This document shows positions 63,030-64,000 of a stretch of DNA of 64,000 bases, piece after piece. Position numbers and translations under genes: made by a program. The notes under the pieces are model-generated. The model ran no database searches and was not told the origin of the DNA. It saw only the letters and a list, made by a program, of their open reading frames with translations. The stretch comes from Microbacterium sp. TPD7012 (GTDB lineage: Bacteria > Actinomycetota > Actinomycetes > Actinomycetales > Microbacteriaceae). The stretch lies in contig NZ_QDFV01000006.1 in the NCBI RefSeq assembly GCF_003075395.1, positions 124,001 through 188,000 of the forward strand. Direction: 5' to 3'. The stretch's first letter is position 1; the number at the start of each line of letters is the position of its first letter.

Positions 63030-64000
63030 GCGAACTGCGCTTCGACACCGTGAGCGTGCGGTTCGGAACCCACCGTTCCGGACTCACGGCCGTGGACGGC
63101 GTGAGCCTCGTCGTTCCCTCCGGCTCGGTCGTCGGTCTGGTCGGCGAGTCCGGGTCCGGCAAGTCCACGCTCGCCAGGGCCGCCATCGGCCTCTCTCCGA
63201 TCAGCGAGGGCACCATCACCCTCGACGGCGTCGATGTGCGCCGCTTCCGCCGGAACCGTCCCATCCAGATGGTGTTCCAGGACCCGTTCTCCTCGCTCGA
63301 CCCGAGGATGACGATCGGCGAGTCGATCGCCGAGGCGCTTCCCCGCGACATCCGCAGGCCCGCGGCGCGACGTGCGGAGGTCGCCCGGCTGCTCGAGCTC
63401 GTGAGCCTCGATCCCGAGCGCGCGGCATCGCTGCCCGGGGCCCTGTCCGGCGGTCAGCGTCAGCGCATCGCCCTGGCCCGCGCCCTCGCCGCGCGCCCCG
63501 AGGTCATCATCGCCGACGAGATCACCTCGGCGCTCGACGTGTCGGTGCAGGGCTCCGTCCTGAACCTGGTCCGCTCGCTGCGCGCCGAGCTCGACCTGAC
63601 CATGCTCTTCATCTCGCACAACCTGGCGGTGGTGCGGTACCTCAGCGACCACATCGCGGTGATGTATCTCGGCAAGATCGTCGAGGTCGGTCCGACCGAT
63701 CAGGTGCTCGCCGATCCCCAGCATCCCTATACGAAGGAGCTGCTCGCCTCTGCGCCCACGCGCCACGGCAGCCTGCTGGACATCGATCCGCTCGCGCCCG
63801 TCGCCGTGGAGCCGCCCGACCCGCACGCGCCACCCAGCGGATGCCGCTTCCACCCGCGGTGCCCGATCGGGCCCGCCGCGCGACCGGATCGACAGCTCTG
63901 CGTCATCTCCGAGCCCCTGCAGCCCTCGGGGAGCGCGGGCGCCGCCTGCCACTTCGCCGGCACGGGAGCGGACCTCCCGGTCGGGACTGCGCCGAACACC
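63026..64000 (+). CDS. Peptide ABC transporter ATP-binding protein (DppF type), open at the window end
   Basis: At least 325 residues, no stop before the window ends. The sequence starts MSELRFDTVSVRFG. Walker A is GESGSGKST, signature LSGGQRQR and Walker B VIIADEITSALD, followed by HPYTKELLAS and the oligopeptide-binding tail CRFHPRCPIG. It is the second ATPase of the Dpp-type transporter. ATG 63026 overlaps the stop of the fused gene (ATGA). Confidence 0.93.
   Translation, partial: MSELRFDTVSVRFGTHRSGLTAVDGVSLVVPSGSVVGLVGESGSGKSTLARAAIGLSPISEGTITLDGVDVRRFRRNRPIQMVFQDPFSSLDPRMTIGESIAEALPRDIRRPAARRAEVARLLELVSLDPERAASLPGALSGGQRQRIALARALAARPEVIIADEITSALDVSVQGSVLNLVRSLRAELDLTMLFISHNLAVVRYLSDHIAVMYLGKIVEVGPTDQVLADPQHPYTKELLASAPTRHGSLLDIDPLAPVAVEPPDPHAPPSGCRFHPRCPIGPAARPDRQLCVISEPLQPSGSAGAACHFAGTGADLPVGTAPNT

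Overview
The window is high-GC, gene-dense chromosomal DNA with many GTG starts, 1- and 4-base start/stop overlaps and leaderless-looking genes. The gene content (trpS, pth-rplY, prs-glmU-tRNA-Gln, metNIQ, 13E12-type HNH protein, mmsAB-chvE) points to an actinobacterium of the Microbacteriaceae, most likely Microbacterium or a close relative. That assignment is inference from gene style; no rRNA gene is present. About 57 protein genes and one tRNA gene are supported. There is no CRISPR array, prophage or insertion sequence, and no gene-free stretch exceeds about 230 bases.

Region 1 (1-5460) is housekeeping: the trpS 3' end, a proline-rich membrane protein, peptidyl-tRNA hydrolase beside ribosomal protein L25, a 41-codon membrane peptide, a D-2-hydroxyacid dehydrogenase and 6-phosphogluconate dehydrogenase. 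Region 2 (5461-20791) is a carbohydrate and sugar-acid locus. It has a KDPG-type aldolase, an SMP-30 lactonase, a DapA-superfamily lyase, an SDR oxidoreductase, a CUT1 sugar ABC transporter, an IclR regulator, an enolase-superfamily sugar-acid dehydratase, a 1,339-residue Tat-exported protein with a golvesin/xanthan-lyase-like C-terminus, a CE7-type acetyl esterase and a berberine-bridge-like FAD oxidase. A near-identical 17-base element occurs in both divergent promoter regions of this locus and probably ties it into one IclR regulon.

Region 3 (20885-26146) holds a two-component system and a three-gene flavin electron-transfer set: an FMN-binding lipoprotein, the ApbE flavin transferase, and an RnfD/NqrB-like membrane domain fused to a ferredoxin-reductase domain. 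Region 4 (26239-41258) is mostly core: prs, glmU, tRNA-Gln, GNAT and MarR proteins, a pseudouridine synthase, metINQ, a Na+/H+ antiporter, a Uup-like ABC-F ATPase, a spermidine-synthase-like protein and a DUF222/HNH protein under a probable LexA box.

Region 5 (41353-64000) contains a D-aminopeptidase-like S12 hydrolase with a PucR regulator. A monosaccharide ABC transporter (chvE-mmsB-mmsA) with its LacI repressor and two matching operators follows. The last 14 kb is a one-direction array: a D-aminoacylase-like amidohydrolase, three more beta-lactamase-fold S12 hydrolases, a class-A beta-lactamase-like protein, two oligopeptide-binding proteins and a Dpp/Opp-type transporter with a fused permease-ATPase. 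A hydrolase/binding-protein pair has been tandemly duplicated there. My reading, as inference, is a system for importing and dismantling D-amino-acid-containing or otherwise modified peptides. I regard this array, the golvesin-type protein with its sugar-acid pathway, and the flavin electron-transfer set as the least-described parts of the window.
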